Numbered from the stretch's first letter, positions 7,084 to 14,548 are shown. The stretch is 18,158 bases of DNA from DASZTV01 sp036267875 (GCA_036267875.1 DATAVE010000033.1:1-18158), one strand, 5' to 3'. Made by a program: numbers and translations. Notes: generated by a model from the sequence alone, not told the origin.

Positions 7084-8069
7084 GACTCGAACGTTACGGC
7101 CTCGACGAGGTGCCCGCTGTCCGAAGCGCGCCATCCCGCGGTGACGATTGCGGCGAGCGTCTCGCCTTCGTCCTTGCCTTGCCGCAAGATGATGCGTCGC
7201 GTTGCCGCGTCGTACTCCGCCACGGCGTCGCCACATCGCCCGTCCTGCGCGGGCGGGTGGGCCCGGTTGAGGCCGCGCAGGTCCGCCGCGATGAAGGTCG
7301 GTCGTCGTGCGGGCGACGCGGTTGCGGTGGTGAGCAGATCGCTCACTCCGGTCAGTACCAACAACGAGGGCAGTACGGCGCGGTTGGCACCCTCGATGTC
7401 GGTGTCGAGCCGATCGCCGACGACGAGCGGCCGAGCCGCCTTCGTGCGCGCGACCGATTGGTCGAACAGCGGCCGCTCGGGCTTTCCGGCAACCACCGGC
7501 TGCTGACCGGTCGCGGTGATGACGAGTGCCGCGAGCGAACCCATGCCGGGCAGCGGACCACGAGGTGTGGGCAGCGTGGCGTCCATGTTGGAGGCGACGA
7601 ACAGCGCGCCGTGCCGGATCGCCACGACGGCCTCCGCGAGCCTTGCGTAGTCCAGCGTCGGGTCGTACCCCATCACGACGGCCTTCGGCTCGCCGTCTGC
7701 TGAGGAGACCACCCGCAGGCCAGCAAGCTCGACGGCGTCGCGCAAGGCAGCCGCGCCCGTCACCAGGACGGGATCGCCGCGGCTAAGTCGGTCGGCCAAC
7801 AATGCGGCCGCAGCCTGGGCGGCGGTGACGACCTCGTCGACACCGGCTGTTACGCCAAGCCCGGCGAGCTGTGCAGCGACGTCGTCGGGGGAGCGAGACG
7901 CATTGTTCGTGACGTACGCCATTCGCATCCCGCTACGTCGCGCATCAGCCAGGGCGTCGACGGCGTAGGGCGCAGGGTCGGCGCCGAGGTAGACGACGCC
8001 GTCAAGGTCGAGCAGCGCGACGTCGTAGGACTCGGCGAGTGGCGGTCCGCCGGGTAGTGCTGCGGTCAA
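7080..8069 (-). CDS. HAD-superfamily IIA (NagD-like) hydrolase
   Basis: About 329 residues. A cytoplasmic phosphatase of the NagD/PGP/pyridoxal-phosphatase group. Motif I is DLDGVVYLG (nucleophile D21, acid D23), motif II lies in YVTNNASRSP, AGKPERPLF supplies the motif III Lys, and VVGDRLDTDIEGAN is motif IV. The C2-type cap lies between motifs II and III. The last 60 or so residues (DAVAEYDAATRRIILRQ...) form an extra C-terminal extension seen in actinobacterial members. I chose the TTG at 8069, which overlaps the exporter stop as TTGA; there is no Met or Val start nearby and no clear ribosome site, so the start is inferred from coupling. The substrate is unknown. Confidence 0.88.
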   Translation of the reverse strand: MTAALPGGPPLAESYDVALLDLDGVVYLGADPAPYAVDALADARRSGMRMAYVTNNASRSPDDVAAQLAGLGVTAGVDEVVTAAQAAAALLADRLSRGDPVLVTGAAALRDAVELAGLRVVSSADGEPKAVVMGYDPTLDYARLAEAVVAIRHGALFVASNMDATLPTPRGPLPGMGSLAALVITATGQQPVVAGKPERPLFDQSVARTKAARPLVVGDRLDTDIEGANRAVLPSLLVLTGVSDLLTTATASPARRPTFIAADLRGLNRAHPPAQDGRCGDAVAEYDAATRRIILRQGKDEGETLAAIVTAGWRASDSGHLVEAVTFES

Positions 8070-9559
8070 GCGGGCTTGGTGGTGTTGCGGGGAATCGCCA
8101 GAGCGGTGAGGGCGCCGACAGCGCAGACGACCGCAGCAATCGCGAACGCGCGGTCGTAGCCGGAGGTGAAGGCCTGACCCACGTCCACCCCGCTGCCCTT
8201 CGGGCCGAGCTTTCCGAAGATGGCGTTGGTTCGGCTGGTCGCAACTGTCGCGAGCGCGGCGAGGCCGATCGATCCGCCGACCTGTCGCGCGGTGTTCAGC
8301 AATCCCGATGCGAGGCCGGCCTGGGTCCACTGCACGCCCGCTGTGGCAGCGGTAGCGAGGGGCGTGAACGACAGCCCCATCCCGAACGAGATCAGCAGTG
8401 TCCCGCCGAGGATGCCCCCGACGTAGCTGCTACCGGCGCTCAACTGCGTGAGCCAGGCGAAGCCGCCGGCGGACATCCCCAACCCGAAGACGAGCATGAC
8501 GCGTGGGCCGAGCCGACCGATGACGCGACCCGCAGTGCGGGCGCCGACGATGATCGCGACGCTCATCGGCAGGAAGAGCAGACCGGCACGAAGTGGTCCG
8601 TTGCCCTTCACGTCCTGCAGATAGAGCGACAGGAAGTACCACATCGAGAAGAAGGCGACACCGAGCAGCAGCATCGTGACGTCGGCCGCGGTGACGCTGC
8701 GATTGCGGAACAGCGACAACGGCATCAGCGGCGCCTTGACGCGGGTCTGGCTGACGACGAAGGCCACCAGGATCACGACTGACGCGACGAGCAAGCCGAT
8801 CGTGCGACCGGAGCCCCACGGGTGTACGTCGGTTCCGACGATCGCGTAGACCAGCAGCGCCAGCCCCCCGGTCACCAGGATCGCGCCCAGGATGTCGAGG
8901 GAGCGTTCAGCGTCCGGTCGGCGGCGCTCGGAGAGCACGCTGAGGGCTGCGAAGGCGGTCGCTGCCCCGATCGGGATGTTGACGTAGAACACCCAGCGCC
9001 AGGACAGCTCAGACGTCAGGACGCCACCGAGGATCACGCCGGCAGCGCCACCCAACCCGGATACCGAGCTCCAGGCGGCGAGGGCTCGATGACGAGGCGG
9101 GCCTTCGCCGAAGGTGGTCATGATGATCGTGAGAGTTGCGGGCGAGAGCACGGCGCCGCCCAGACCCTGGATCGCTCGAGCTGTGGTCAGCTCGCCGGAG
9201 TTCTGAGCGAGTCCACCCAGAAGGCTTGCGAGCGAAAACAAGAGCAGCCCGCTGATGAAGATCCGTCGGCGTCCGAAGAGGTCGGCGAGTCGTCCGCCAA
9301 GGAGCAGGAAGCCGGCGAAGGTCAGCACATAGGCGTTGACGACCCACTGCAAGCCGGTGGTCGAGTAGTCGAGGTCGGTCCCGATACGCGGCAGCGCCAC
9401 GTTCACGATCGAGACGTCGAGGACGACCATGAACTGCGCGATGCACGCGATAGCGAGGATCAGCGCATCGGCGCGGTGAGTGTCGCCGGGCGCCGGTGAC
9501 TCAGGGGAGTGCTCTGCTGCGGCAGAAACGCCTTCAGCAGCGGGTGCTACATCCGCCAT
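8066..9559 (-). CDS. MFS transporter, DHA2 family (14 transmembrane segments)
   Basis: 497-residue proton-driven exporter of the EmrB/QacA (DHA2) drug:H+ antiporter type in the inner membrane. After a polar N-terminus of about 32 residues, TM1 carries motif D1 (LDVSIVNVALPRI), motif A is GRLADLFGRRR, and the region SSVSGLGGAAGVILGGVLTSELSWRWVFYVNIP is the antiporter motif C with the following conserved W-R-W-x-F-x-x-N. Fourteen hydrophobic segments can be counted. The start ATG at 9559 is 19 bp after the rbpA stop, and the 3' end overlaps the HAD gene. No TetR- or MarR-type regulator lies beside it, unlike many drug exporters, so expression probably follows the rbpA promoter. The substrate is unknown. 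Confidence 0.93.
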   Translation of the reverse strand: MADVAPAAEGVSAAAEHSPESPAPGDTHRADALILAIACIAQFMVVLDVSIVNVALPRIGTDLDYSTTGLQWVVNAYVLTFAGFLLLGGRLADLFGRRRIFISGLLLFSLASLLGGLAQNSGELTTARAIQGLGGAVLSPATLTIIMTTFGEGPPRHRALAAWSSVSGLGGAAGVILGGVLTSELSWRWVFYVNIPIGAATAFAALSVLSERRRPDAERSLDILGAILVTGGLALLVYAIVGTDVHPWGSGRTIGLLVASVVILVAFVVSQTRVKAPLMPLSLFRNRSVTAADVTMLLLGVAFFSMWYFLSLYLQDVKGNGPLRAGLLFLPMSVAIIVGARTAGRVIGRLGPRVMLVFGLGMSAGGFAWLTQLSAGSSYVGGILGGTLLISFGMGLSFTPLATAATAGVQWTQAGLASGLLNTARQVGGSIGLAALATVATSRTNAIFGKLGPKGSGVDVGQAFTSGYDRAFAIAAVVCAVGALTALAIPRNTTKPA

Positions 9560-9578
9560 TAGCGGACGCGGCGCTCAA

Positions 9579-9947
9579 TCAACGGACGCGAGCGCGCGCC
9601 GCACGGTCCTCGCGCAGCTTGCCGAGGGCCTCTTCGAGGAGCACGTCGCCCTCGGCCATCGTGCGGCGCATCATCAGGAACTCGAACGGGGTCTTGGGGG
9701 GACCGCCCGCCATCCGCTCGCGCGGTGGCGGCTCGTCCTGCACCGGCCCCGCCGGCTGGCCGCAGACCTGGCAAGCCCAGGTCTGCGGCAGCTCGACGTG
9801 CAGTGCGAAAGCCGGCTTGCTTTCGTGGCCGGCGTGACACCAGTAGGAGACCTGCCGACGTGGCTCGACGACACCGCCACGGTCGACCTCTGAGCCCGGC
9901 GCACCGCCGAGGCGGCCACCGCGAATCGTGGACCGTCGTGAGCCCAT
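9579..9947 (-). CDS. rbpA: RNA polymerase-binding protein RbpA
   Basis: 122 residues, the family's usual size. RbpA binds RNA polymerase and the principal sigma factor and helps open promoter complexes; it is found only in Actinobacteria. The order of parts fits: a disordered start with GGRLGG and VDRGGVVEPRRQVSYW, a zinc-ribbon core with the ligand set C37, H41, C59, C62 (CHAGH...CQVC), a linker, then the sigma-interaction helices KTPFEFLMMRRTMAEGD and LLEEALGKLRE. The linker-helix part is less standard: the usual KTHLAYVKERRS-type phrase reads KTPFEFLMMRRT. The ATG at 9947 is supported by a strong AAGGAGA site. It heads the minus-strand operon and sits 47 bp downstream of the cold-shock gene. 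Confidence 0.88.
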   Translation of the reverse strand: MGSRRSTIRGGRLGGAPGSEVDRGGVVEPRRQVSYWCHAGHESKPAFALHVELPQTWACQVCGQPAGPVQDEPPPRERMAGGPPKTPFEFLMMRRTMAEGDVLLEEALGKLREDRAARARVR

Positions 9948-9957
9948 CGCCTGCGTG

Positions 9958-9964
9958 TCTCCTT
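9958..9964 (-). promoter_or_regulatory. Strong ribosome binding site of rbpA
   Basis: On the minus strand this reads AAGGAGA, ten bases before the rbpA ATG. It is the best Shine-Dalgarno match in the minus-strand run and fixes the rbpA start; most downstream genes rely on overlapping stops and starts. Confidence 0.75.
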
Positions 9965-9994
9965 ATTTTGTAGCTAGTTGGGGGAAGGTTGAAC

Positions 9995-10198
9995 TCAGAG
10001 AGCTCGGACGTTCTCCGCCTGGGGGCCCTTCTGGCCCTGCGTCACGTCGAACTCGACGTTCTGACCCTCGTCGAGGGTGCGGTAGCCATTGCCCTGAATC
10101 GCGCTGAAGTGAACGAAGACGTCCGCGCTGCCATCGCCGGGGGCAATGAAGCCATAGCCCTTCTCGGCGTTGAACCACTTGACGGTGCCCTGAGCCAT
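9995..10198 (-). CDS. Cold-shock protein (CspA family)
   Basis: 67-residue single-stranded nucleic acid-binding OB-fold protein that melts RNA structure and aids translation. The sequence is textbook: MAQGTVKWFNAEKGYGFI, with RNP1 K13-GYGFI and RNP2 DVFVHFSAI, and the usual QGQKGPQAENV close. The ATG at 10198 is preceded by aaggatcaaggtt, an adequate ribosome site. It has its own leader of about 150 bp before dus, and is followed by rbpA 47 bp downstream with no clear terminator between, so read-through into rbpA is possible. Confidence 0.97.
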   Translation of the reverse strand: MAQGTVKWFNAEKGYGFIAPGDGSADVFVHFSAIQGNGYRTLDEGQNVEFDVTQGQKGPQAENVRAL

Positions 10199-10328
10199 GA
10201 ACCTTGATCCTTAACTGCTCGCCCCGACGTGGGACTTGGTCGACGCGGTGCTCTCGAATGACAGCGGACAATCGCGTGGAAGTTTCCCGCCATAGAACGA
10301 GAACCCGACCTCGAGAAAAAGGCTAACA
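10199..10328 (-). promoter_or_regulatory. Leader / promoter region of the cold-shock gene
   Basis: A non-coding stretch between dus and the cold-shock gene. Cold-shock genes usually have long, structured, temperature-responsive leaders, and this is the only sizeable intergenic gap in the minus-strand run. I could not place convincing -35/-10 boxes; the assignment rests on position. Confidence 0.4.
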
Positions 10329-10344
10329 CCGGAGCGCGTTCCGG
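10316..10344 (-). terminator. Weak hairpin with T-run after dus
   Basis: On the minus strand, immediately after the dus stop, CCGGA-acgcgc-TCCGG forms a five-pair stem (10329-10344). A run of five T (10316-10320) follows about eight bases later. The spacing is longer than in a classic intrinsic terminator, so this is only a candidate end for the maf-dus transcript. Confidence 0.35.
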
Positions 10345-10345
10345 A

Positions 10346-11476
10346 CTAGCCACCAGACACGAGCGCATCCGCCTCTGCCGGAGGCGGCGTCGGGTCCAGC
10401 GCGGACTCCCGCCAGCCCTGCGGCAGGGTCACCTTCCGGGGACCGCTGGTATGGCCTCTGGCGATCCGCTCGGATCCCGCGGGCAGCTCGGTGTCGCGCC
10501 CGACGCGGTCGAGCAGCGCCTCGAGCATCGTGTCGAGCTCGTCGAGCGATGACGTCTGGGCAAGATCGCGCCGCGCTTGGCCGCCGACGGGGTAGCCCGC
10601 GAGATACCAGCCGACGTGCTTGCGGAAGTCGCGGACGCCAAGGAACTCCCCGCCGATCCACTCGACGAGCAGTCGTACGTGCTGGCGCATGACCTCCACA
10701 ACGCCCCCGAGTCGTGGTGTCGGCTGGATGGGCCGTCCGGCGTAGGCGTCGGCGAGGTCGCGGAACAGCCACGGCTTGCCCAGGCAGCCGCGCCCGACGA
10801 CGACGCCGTCGCAGCCGGTCTGCCGCATCATGTCCATGCCGTCCTCGGCGACCCAGATGTCGCCGTTTCCGAGCACCGGTACGTCAGTCACGTGTCGCTT
10901 GAGCTCGGTGATTGCCGACCAGTCAGCGTGTCCCGAGTAGAGCTGCTCAGCAGTCCGGGCGTGGAGGGCAACTGCTGCGATCCCTTCGCCGGCCGCGATC
11001 CGGCCGGCATCGAGGTAGGTGATCGAGTCGGCATCCACACCGATACGCATCTTGACGGTTACCGGAATGTCACCAGCGCTGGCGATGGCTGCTCGAATGA
11101 GATCGGTGAACAGCACCCGATGCATCGGCAGTGCGGCGCCTCCGCCGAGCTTGGTGACCTTGGGGACCGGGCAGCCCATGTTGAGGTCGATGTGGTCCAC
11201 GCCGTGGTCGAGCAGGATGTCGACCGCGCGGCCGACGACGTCGGGGTCCACGCCGTACAGCTGGATGCTGCGGATGTTCTCGTCAGCGCCGAACTTCAAC
11301 ATCCGCTGCGTCCGATCGCTGCCTTCGACGAGCGCGCGCGCCGAGACCATCTCGTTCACGTAGAGACCCGCGCCGAACGAGCGGCACAGCGTGCGGAATG
11401 CTGCGTTCGTCACCCCGGCCATCGGCGCGAGCACGACCGGCGGCGTAACCGGAATGGGTCCGATAGCTAGCGCCAT
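10346..11476 (-). CDS. dusB: tRNA-dihydrouridine synthase (DusB-like)
   Basis: 376 residues. An FMN-dependent enzyme that reduces specific uridines in the tRNA D-loop to dihydrouridine using NADPH. VVLAPMAGVTNAAFR at the start is the FMN-binding strand, C102 in DLNMGCPVPKVTKLGGGAAL is the catalytic acid, VTVKMRIGVD and ALHARTAEQLYSGHADW follow, and PVLGNGDIW with GCDGVVVGRGCLGKPWLF is the phosphate-binding end of the barrel. The C-terminal helical domain includes DFRKHVGWYLAGYP. The final 40 or so residues (SGPRKVTLPQGW...) are an actinobacterial-style extension. The ATG at 11476 lies inside the end of maf, a 10-bp overlap, so the two are almost certainly co-transcribed. Confidence 0.95.
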   Translation of the reverse strand: MALAIGPIPVTPPVVLAPMAGVTNAAFRTLCRSFGAGLYVNEMVSARALVEGSDRTQRMLKFGADENIRSIQLYGVDPDVVGRAVDILLDHGVDHIDLNMGCPVPKVTKLGGGAALPMHRVLFTDLIRAAIASAGDIPVTVKMRIGVDADSITYLDAGRIAAGEGIAAVALHARTAEQLYSGHADWSAITELKRHVTDVPVLGNGDIWVAEDGMDMMRQTGCDGVVVGRGCLGKPWLFRDLADAYAGRPIQPTPRLGGVVEVMRQHVRLLVEWIGGEFLGVRDFRKHVGWYLAGYPVGGQARRDLAQTSSLDELDTMLEALLDRVGRDTELPAGSERIARGHTSGPRKVTLPQGWRESALDPTPPPAEADALVSGG

Positions 11477-12066
11477 AGCGTCACGATCCCGACCCCGAGC
11501 TCGGCCAGGAGCCGGCGGACGACGGGAAGTGACAGGCCGATGACGTTGCTCGGATCGCCCTCGATCCGGTCGATGAAGGGAGCGGCGCGTCCGTCGAGGG
11601 TGAAGGCACCCGCGACCTCCAGCGGCTCGCCTGAGGCGACATAGGCCGCGATCTCCTCGTCAGTCGGCGTACCGAAGTGCACGGTCGTGTGGCCGACGCC
11701 GCAGGCCAAGAGCCCGGACGCGACGTCGATCAAACAGTGACCAGTGAGCAGGGTGCCGCTGCGACCGCGCATGTCCTTCCAACGGGCCGTGGCGGCCTGC
11801 GCTGTCCCTGGCTTGCCGAGCGCGACTCTGTCGAGCACGAGCGTGGAGTCAGCGCCCAGCACGAGTGCGTCGGGCTCCGACACGTCTGCCGCGACGGCGG
11901 TCGCCTTGAGCCTCGCGAGCTCGAGCACCATCGCATCGGGATCGTCGGTCGGCACCGCGTTCTCGTCGACCCCGCTCACGATCACGACGGGGTCGATCCC
12001 CGCGTCGCGCAGCAGTTGCAGCCGGGCAGGCGAGGCCGAGGCGAGGATCAACGCTCGACGGGACAC
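11467..12066 (-). CDS. maf: Maf-family nucleoside triphosphate pyrophosphatase
   Basis: 199 residues. Hydrolyses non-canonical or modified nucleoside triphosphates to monophosphates; Maf proteins are also linked to septum formation. ALILASASPARLQLL is the substrate-phosphate loop. VLGADSTLVLD carries the metal-binding and catalytic Asp, followed by GKPGTAQ and the RSGTLLTGHCL segment. The ending, RIEGDPSNVIGLSLPVVRRLLAELG, is typical. I chose the GTG at 12066, which puts the phosphate loop at residues 8-16 as in relatives; a longer frame is open upstream but would run into the divergent aldehyde dehydrogenase gene. It overlaps dus by 10 bp. Confidence 0.93.
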   Translation of the reverse strand: MSRRALILASASPARLQLLRDAGIDPVVIVSGVDENAVPTDDPDAMVLELARLKATAVAADVSEPDALVLGADSTLVLDRVALGKPGTAQAATARWKDMRGRSGTLLTGHCLIDVASGLLACGVGHTTVHFGTPTDEEIAAYVASGEPLEVAGAFTLDGRAAPFIDRIEGDPSNVIGLSLPVVRRLLAELGVGIVTLWR

Positions 12067-12134
12067 AACTAGATGCAAGCATGGCAGGATCGGACGTAGT
12101 TCTCGTTGGAGCTCGTCCGCTCGGAGGTCTCGCC
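12067..12134. promoter_or_regulatory. Divergent promoter region between maf and the aldehyde dehydrogenase gene
   Basis: A 68-bp gap between two divergent starts, which must carry the minus-strand promoter for maf-dus and the plus-strand promoter for the aldehyde dehydrogenase gene. An in-frame ATG at 12081 exists, but the ribosome site GGAGG at 12123-12127, seven bases before the ATG at 12135, points to the later start. No clear -10/-35 boxes were found. Confidence 0.45.
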
Positions 12135-13883
12135 ATGACACAGCTGGCTGCACACGGAACGATCGCCATCCCGGAGGCCAGCTCGACGCAGCCGGCAACG
12201 TCGCTCGAAGCGTGCGACACCGCGGTCGCCGATCTCACTGCTCACGCGAAGAGCTGGTTCGAGGAGCCCGCCGCCGACATGATCGGCCTGCTCGAGCGCC
12301 TCACCGACTCCGTACTCACCTTCGCCGAGGAATGGGTGCGGGTCTCATGCGAGGCCAAGCACTATCCGGTGAATCACCCGCTGGCTGCTGAGGACTGGAC
12401 CAGCGTGATGGTCACCGGGCGCTACCTGCGGATGCTGCAGCTCGCGTTGACAGATATTGCCGCGGGCCGCAAGCCGTCGTTCCCCGGTACGCCGCACCCG
12501 GCGCTGAATGGGCACCAGGCGGTGCCGGCGTTCCCTGTCGACGCCTTCGACAAGGTCGGCTTCTCGGGCTTCTCCGCCGATGTCTGGCTACGCCGCGGCG
12601 TCACCTCGGCCCAGGCCGTCGAGCACCAGGCGCAGCCGTGGTTTGGCGGCGGCTCGCCTGCCGTCTCGCTCGTGCTCGGCGCCGGCAACCAGTCCTCGAT
12701 TCCGATCACGGATGCCCTCGACAAGCTCTTTGTCGGCCGTCATGTCGTGCTGTTGAAGATGAACCCGGTCAACGACTACGCCGGTCCGATCTTCTCCAAG
12801 ATCTGCGCCGAGCTGATCGACCGTGGCGTACTGCGGATCGTCTACGGCGGCGCCGAGGTCGGCGCCCACCTTGTCCGTCACGATGACGTCACCGACGTGC
12901 ACGTGACCGGATCGGACAAGACGTTCGAGGCGATCGTCTTCGGCGGTGGGCCCGAAGGCCTGACGCGCAAGGCGGCGAAGCACCCGTTGGTGACCAAGCC
13001 GGTGACCGGCGAGCTGGGCAATGTCTCGCCCGTCATCGTCGTCCCGGGGCCCTGGACGGCGAAAGACATCAGCTTCCAGGCGCAGAACATCTCGGCGATG
13101 CTCACCAACAACGCGGGCTTCAACTGCATCGCACTGCGGGCGCTGATCACCGCGAACTCGTGGGACCAGCGAGGTGCGCTGCTCGAGGCGATGCGCAGCA
13201 CGCTGAAGGACACCGAGGACCGTTACGCCTACTACCCCGGGGCTCGCGCCCGCTGGGACGCCTTCGTCGGCGCGCACCCGGACGCTGAGCGATTCGGCGA
13301 GGAGGCGAACAGCTGCGTGCCGTGGACGATGATCCCCGGTCTTCGGCCCGGATCGGATGAGGAGATCGCTTTCACGACCGAGGCGTTCAACGGCGTCTTC
13401 GGCGAGGTTGGCATCGACGCGTCCAACACCGTCGACTTCATTCGTAAGGCCGTCGAGTTCTCGAACGACGGGCTCTGGGGCACGCTTGGGTGCTCGATCA
13501 TCGTCCACCCGAAGTCGATGAAGGACCCGGCCGTCGCCGATGCCGTCGAGCAGGCGATCGCCGACCTTCGCTACGGCACGATCGGGGTCAACCACTGGTC
13601 GGCCGTCGGGTTCCTGCTCGGTACGACGCCCTGGGGCGCCTACCCAGGTCACACAATCGACGACGTGCAGTCGGGTATCGGCTTCGTGCACAACTCACTC
13701 ATGCTTGCCGAGGAAGACATCGAGAAGACGGTCGTTCGCGGACCGTTCCGGATGCCGATCAAGCCGACCTGGTTCGCCAGCCACAAGACCGCGCACAGGG
13801 CCGGCGAGCTGGCTGCGAAGCTGATGGCCAAGCCGTCCTGGGGCAAGGTCCCAGGGCTTGTCACCACTGCGTTGCGCGGATAG
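12135..13883 (+). CDS. Aldehyde dehydrogenase-superfamily protein, uncharacterised long branch
   Basis: 582 residues, longer than ordinary aldehyde dehydrogenases (about 480-500), which oxidise aldehydes to acids with NAD(P). The cofactor and catalytic parts are recognisable: GAGNQSSIPITDALDKLF and VVLLKMNPVN (dinucleotide fold), VHVTGSDKTFEAI, KPVTGELGNVSPVIVV with the probable general base E293 (the usual ELGGK is ELGN), and the nucleophile C331 in NNAGFNCIALRAL. E293 and C331 are 38 residues apart, close to the usual spacing. The N-terminal 120 residues are helical and not typical of the family. The C-terminal part (GTTPWGAYPGHT, IGFVHNSLML) is also distinctive. The start at 12135 is set by GGAGG seven bases upstream. 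The substrate is unknown. Its stop lies inside the first copy of the 26-bp tandem repeat. Confidence 0.85.
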   Translation: MTQLAAHGTIAIPEASSTQPATSLEACDTAVADLTAHAKSWFEEPAADMIGLLERLTDSVLTFAEEWVRVSCEAKHYPVNHPLAAEDWTSVMVTGRYLRMLQLALTDIAAGRKPSFPGTPHPALNGHQAVPAFPVDAFDKVGFSGFSADVWLRRGVTSAQAVEHQAQPWFGGGSPAVSLVLGAGNQSSIPITDALDKLFVGRHVVLLKMNPVNDYAGPIFSKICAELIDRGVLRIVYGGAEVGAHLVRHDDVTDVHVTGSDKTFEAIVFGGGPEGLTRKAAKHPLVTKPVTGELGNVSPVIVVPGPWTAKDISFQAQNISAMLTNNAGFNCIALRALITANSWDQRGALLEAMRSTLKDTEDRYAYYPGARARWDAFVGAHPDAERFGEEANSCVPWTMIPGLRPGSDEEIAFTTEAFNGVFGEVGIDASNTVDFIRKAVEFSNDGLWGTLGCSIIVHPKSMKDPAVADAVEQAIADLRYGTIGVNHWSAVGFLLGTTPWGAYPGHTIDDVQSGIGFVHNSLMLAEEDIEKTVVRGPFRMPIKPTWFASHKTAHRAGELAAKLMAKPSWGKVPGLVTTALRG

Positions 13884-13951
13884 CGCACCAAATAACGGAG
13901 CGCGGATAGCGCACCAAATGACGGAGCGCGGATAGCGCACCAAATGACGGA
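13874..13951. repeat. Three tandem copies of a 26-bp repeat
   Basis: Units at 13874-13899, 13900-13925 and 13926-13951, beginning GCGCGGATAGCGCACC and ending in ACGGA. Units 2 and 3 are identical; unit 1 has one A for G change. A partial fourth start (gcggggacag) follows. The first unit contains the last two codons and the TAG stop of the aldehyde dehydrogenase gene. Each unit carries a small GCGC-ggata-GCGC hairpin and, across unit borders, an ATG ACG GAG CGC GGA TAG mini-frame. There are no spacers, so it is not CRISPR. The unit length is not a multiple of three. Confidence 0.95.
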
Positions 13952-14130
13952 GCGGGGACAGGAAGACGCGGTCCAGCAGGCGGCGATCGACAACGAGCTC
14001 ACCTTCAACTTCACGCCGTACGTTTATCGCCGCGCTGCTGTTCATGGTCCTGGCGATCCCCAGTGGTCGCCTCGCCGATCGTTTCAACATTCGCGCCTAC
14101 CAGCGCCAGCAGGCCGGCGGAGCGGTATGA
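13944..14130 (+). pseudogene. Remnant of an amino-acid ABC transporter permease (C-terminal tail)
   Basis: Only the last 60 or so codons of a HisM/GltK-type permease remain. From the ATG at 13944, MTERGQEDAVQQAAIDNELTF leads into NFTPYV. The frame is then lost near 14020-14025, and the end continues one frame over as FIAALLFMVLAIPSGRLADRF followed by NIRAYQRQQAGGAV and a TGA at 14128-14130. The FTPY...LLF..L.IP.GRLADR pattern is the last membrane helix and cytoplasmic tail of polar amino-acid uptake permeases. All earlier helices are missing; their place is taken by the 26-bp tandem repeat. The stop overlaps an ATG at 14127, as permease and ATPase genes often do in intact operons. Confidence 0.8.
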
Positions 14131-14539
14131 CCGCTGTCCCTCGAGGTTCGCAACGTCCACAAGCATTTCGGCGACGTCGCCGTGCTCAACGGCGTCAACC
14201 TCACTGGTCAACGCGGGGCAGGTCGTCGTCCTGATCGGCGGATCGGGCTAGGGCAAGTCGACGCTGTTGCGTTACGTGAACCTGCTCGGGGTCGTGACCG
14301 ACGGCGAGATCATCCTCGACGGCGAGGAGATCACGGACCCTCGAATGGACGCCGATGCGGTACGACGCAAGATCGGCCTGATGGCGACTCACGAGATGGG
14401 CTTCGCCCGTGGGGTTGCTGACCAGGTCTGCTTTCTCGCCGATGGCGTCGTCGCTGAGTCAGGCCCGCCAGAGCAAGTCCTCGGCGCGCCCGAGCATCCG
14501 CGGTTGAAGCAGTTCCTCTCCCGAGTGATGTCCCACTAG
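14127..14539 (+). pseudogene. Broken amino-acid ABC transporter ATPase (GlnQ-like)
   Basis: Recognisable pieces of a glutamine/glutamate-type ABC ATPase in several frames. LSLEVRNVHKHFGDVAVLNGVNLT begins at 14134, out of frame with the ATG at 14127. One extra G near 14203 shifts it to VNAGQVVVLIGGSG. A TAG (14249-14251) replaces the residue between GGSG and GKST in the Walker A motif, a one-base change from TCG. The frame continues through GKSTLLRYVNLLGVVTDGEI to RRKIGLM, then jumps near 14384 directly to THEMGFARGVADQVCFLADG and GPPEQVLGAPEHPRLKQFLS. The Q-loop, signature motif and Walker B in between are gone. With at least two frameshifts, one stop and a large internal deletion, it cannot make a working ATPase. 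Confidence 0.9.
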
Positions 14540-14548
14540 CCCACCGAC

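Noticed and set aside
8070..8330. 87-residue N-terminal extension of the HAD hydrolase
   Set aside because: It lies within the MFS exporter gene in another frame and has low-complexity composition; motif I is expected near the N-terminus.
12081..12134. 18-residue N-terminal extension of the aldehyde dehydrogenase from the ATG at 12081
   Set aside because: It has no ribosome site, while GGAGG sits seven bases before the ATG at 12135.
12588..13691. 367-residue open frame antisense to the aldehyde dehydrogenase gene
   Set aside because: Same composition bias and no recognisable motif; the sense gene is clear.
13874..13951. CRISPR array
   Set aside because: The 26-bp units abut with no spacers, and there are no cas genes.
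14063..14251. A 62-codon gene upstream of the Walker A stop
   Set aside because: Only its last 14 residues are meaningful (ATPase P-loop strand); the rest is an off-frame reading of the pseudogene.
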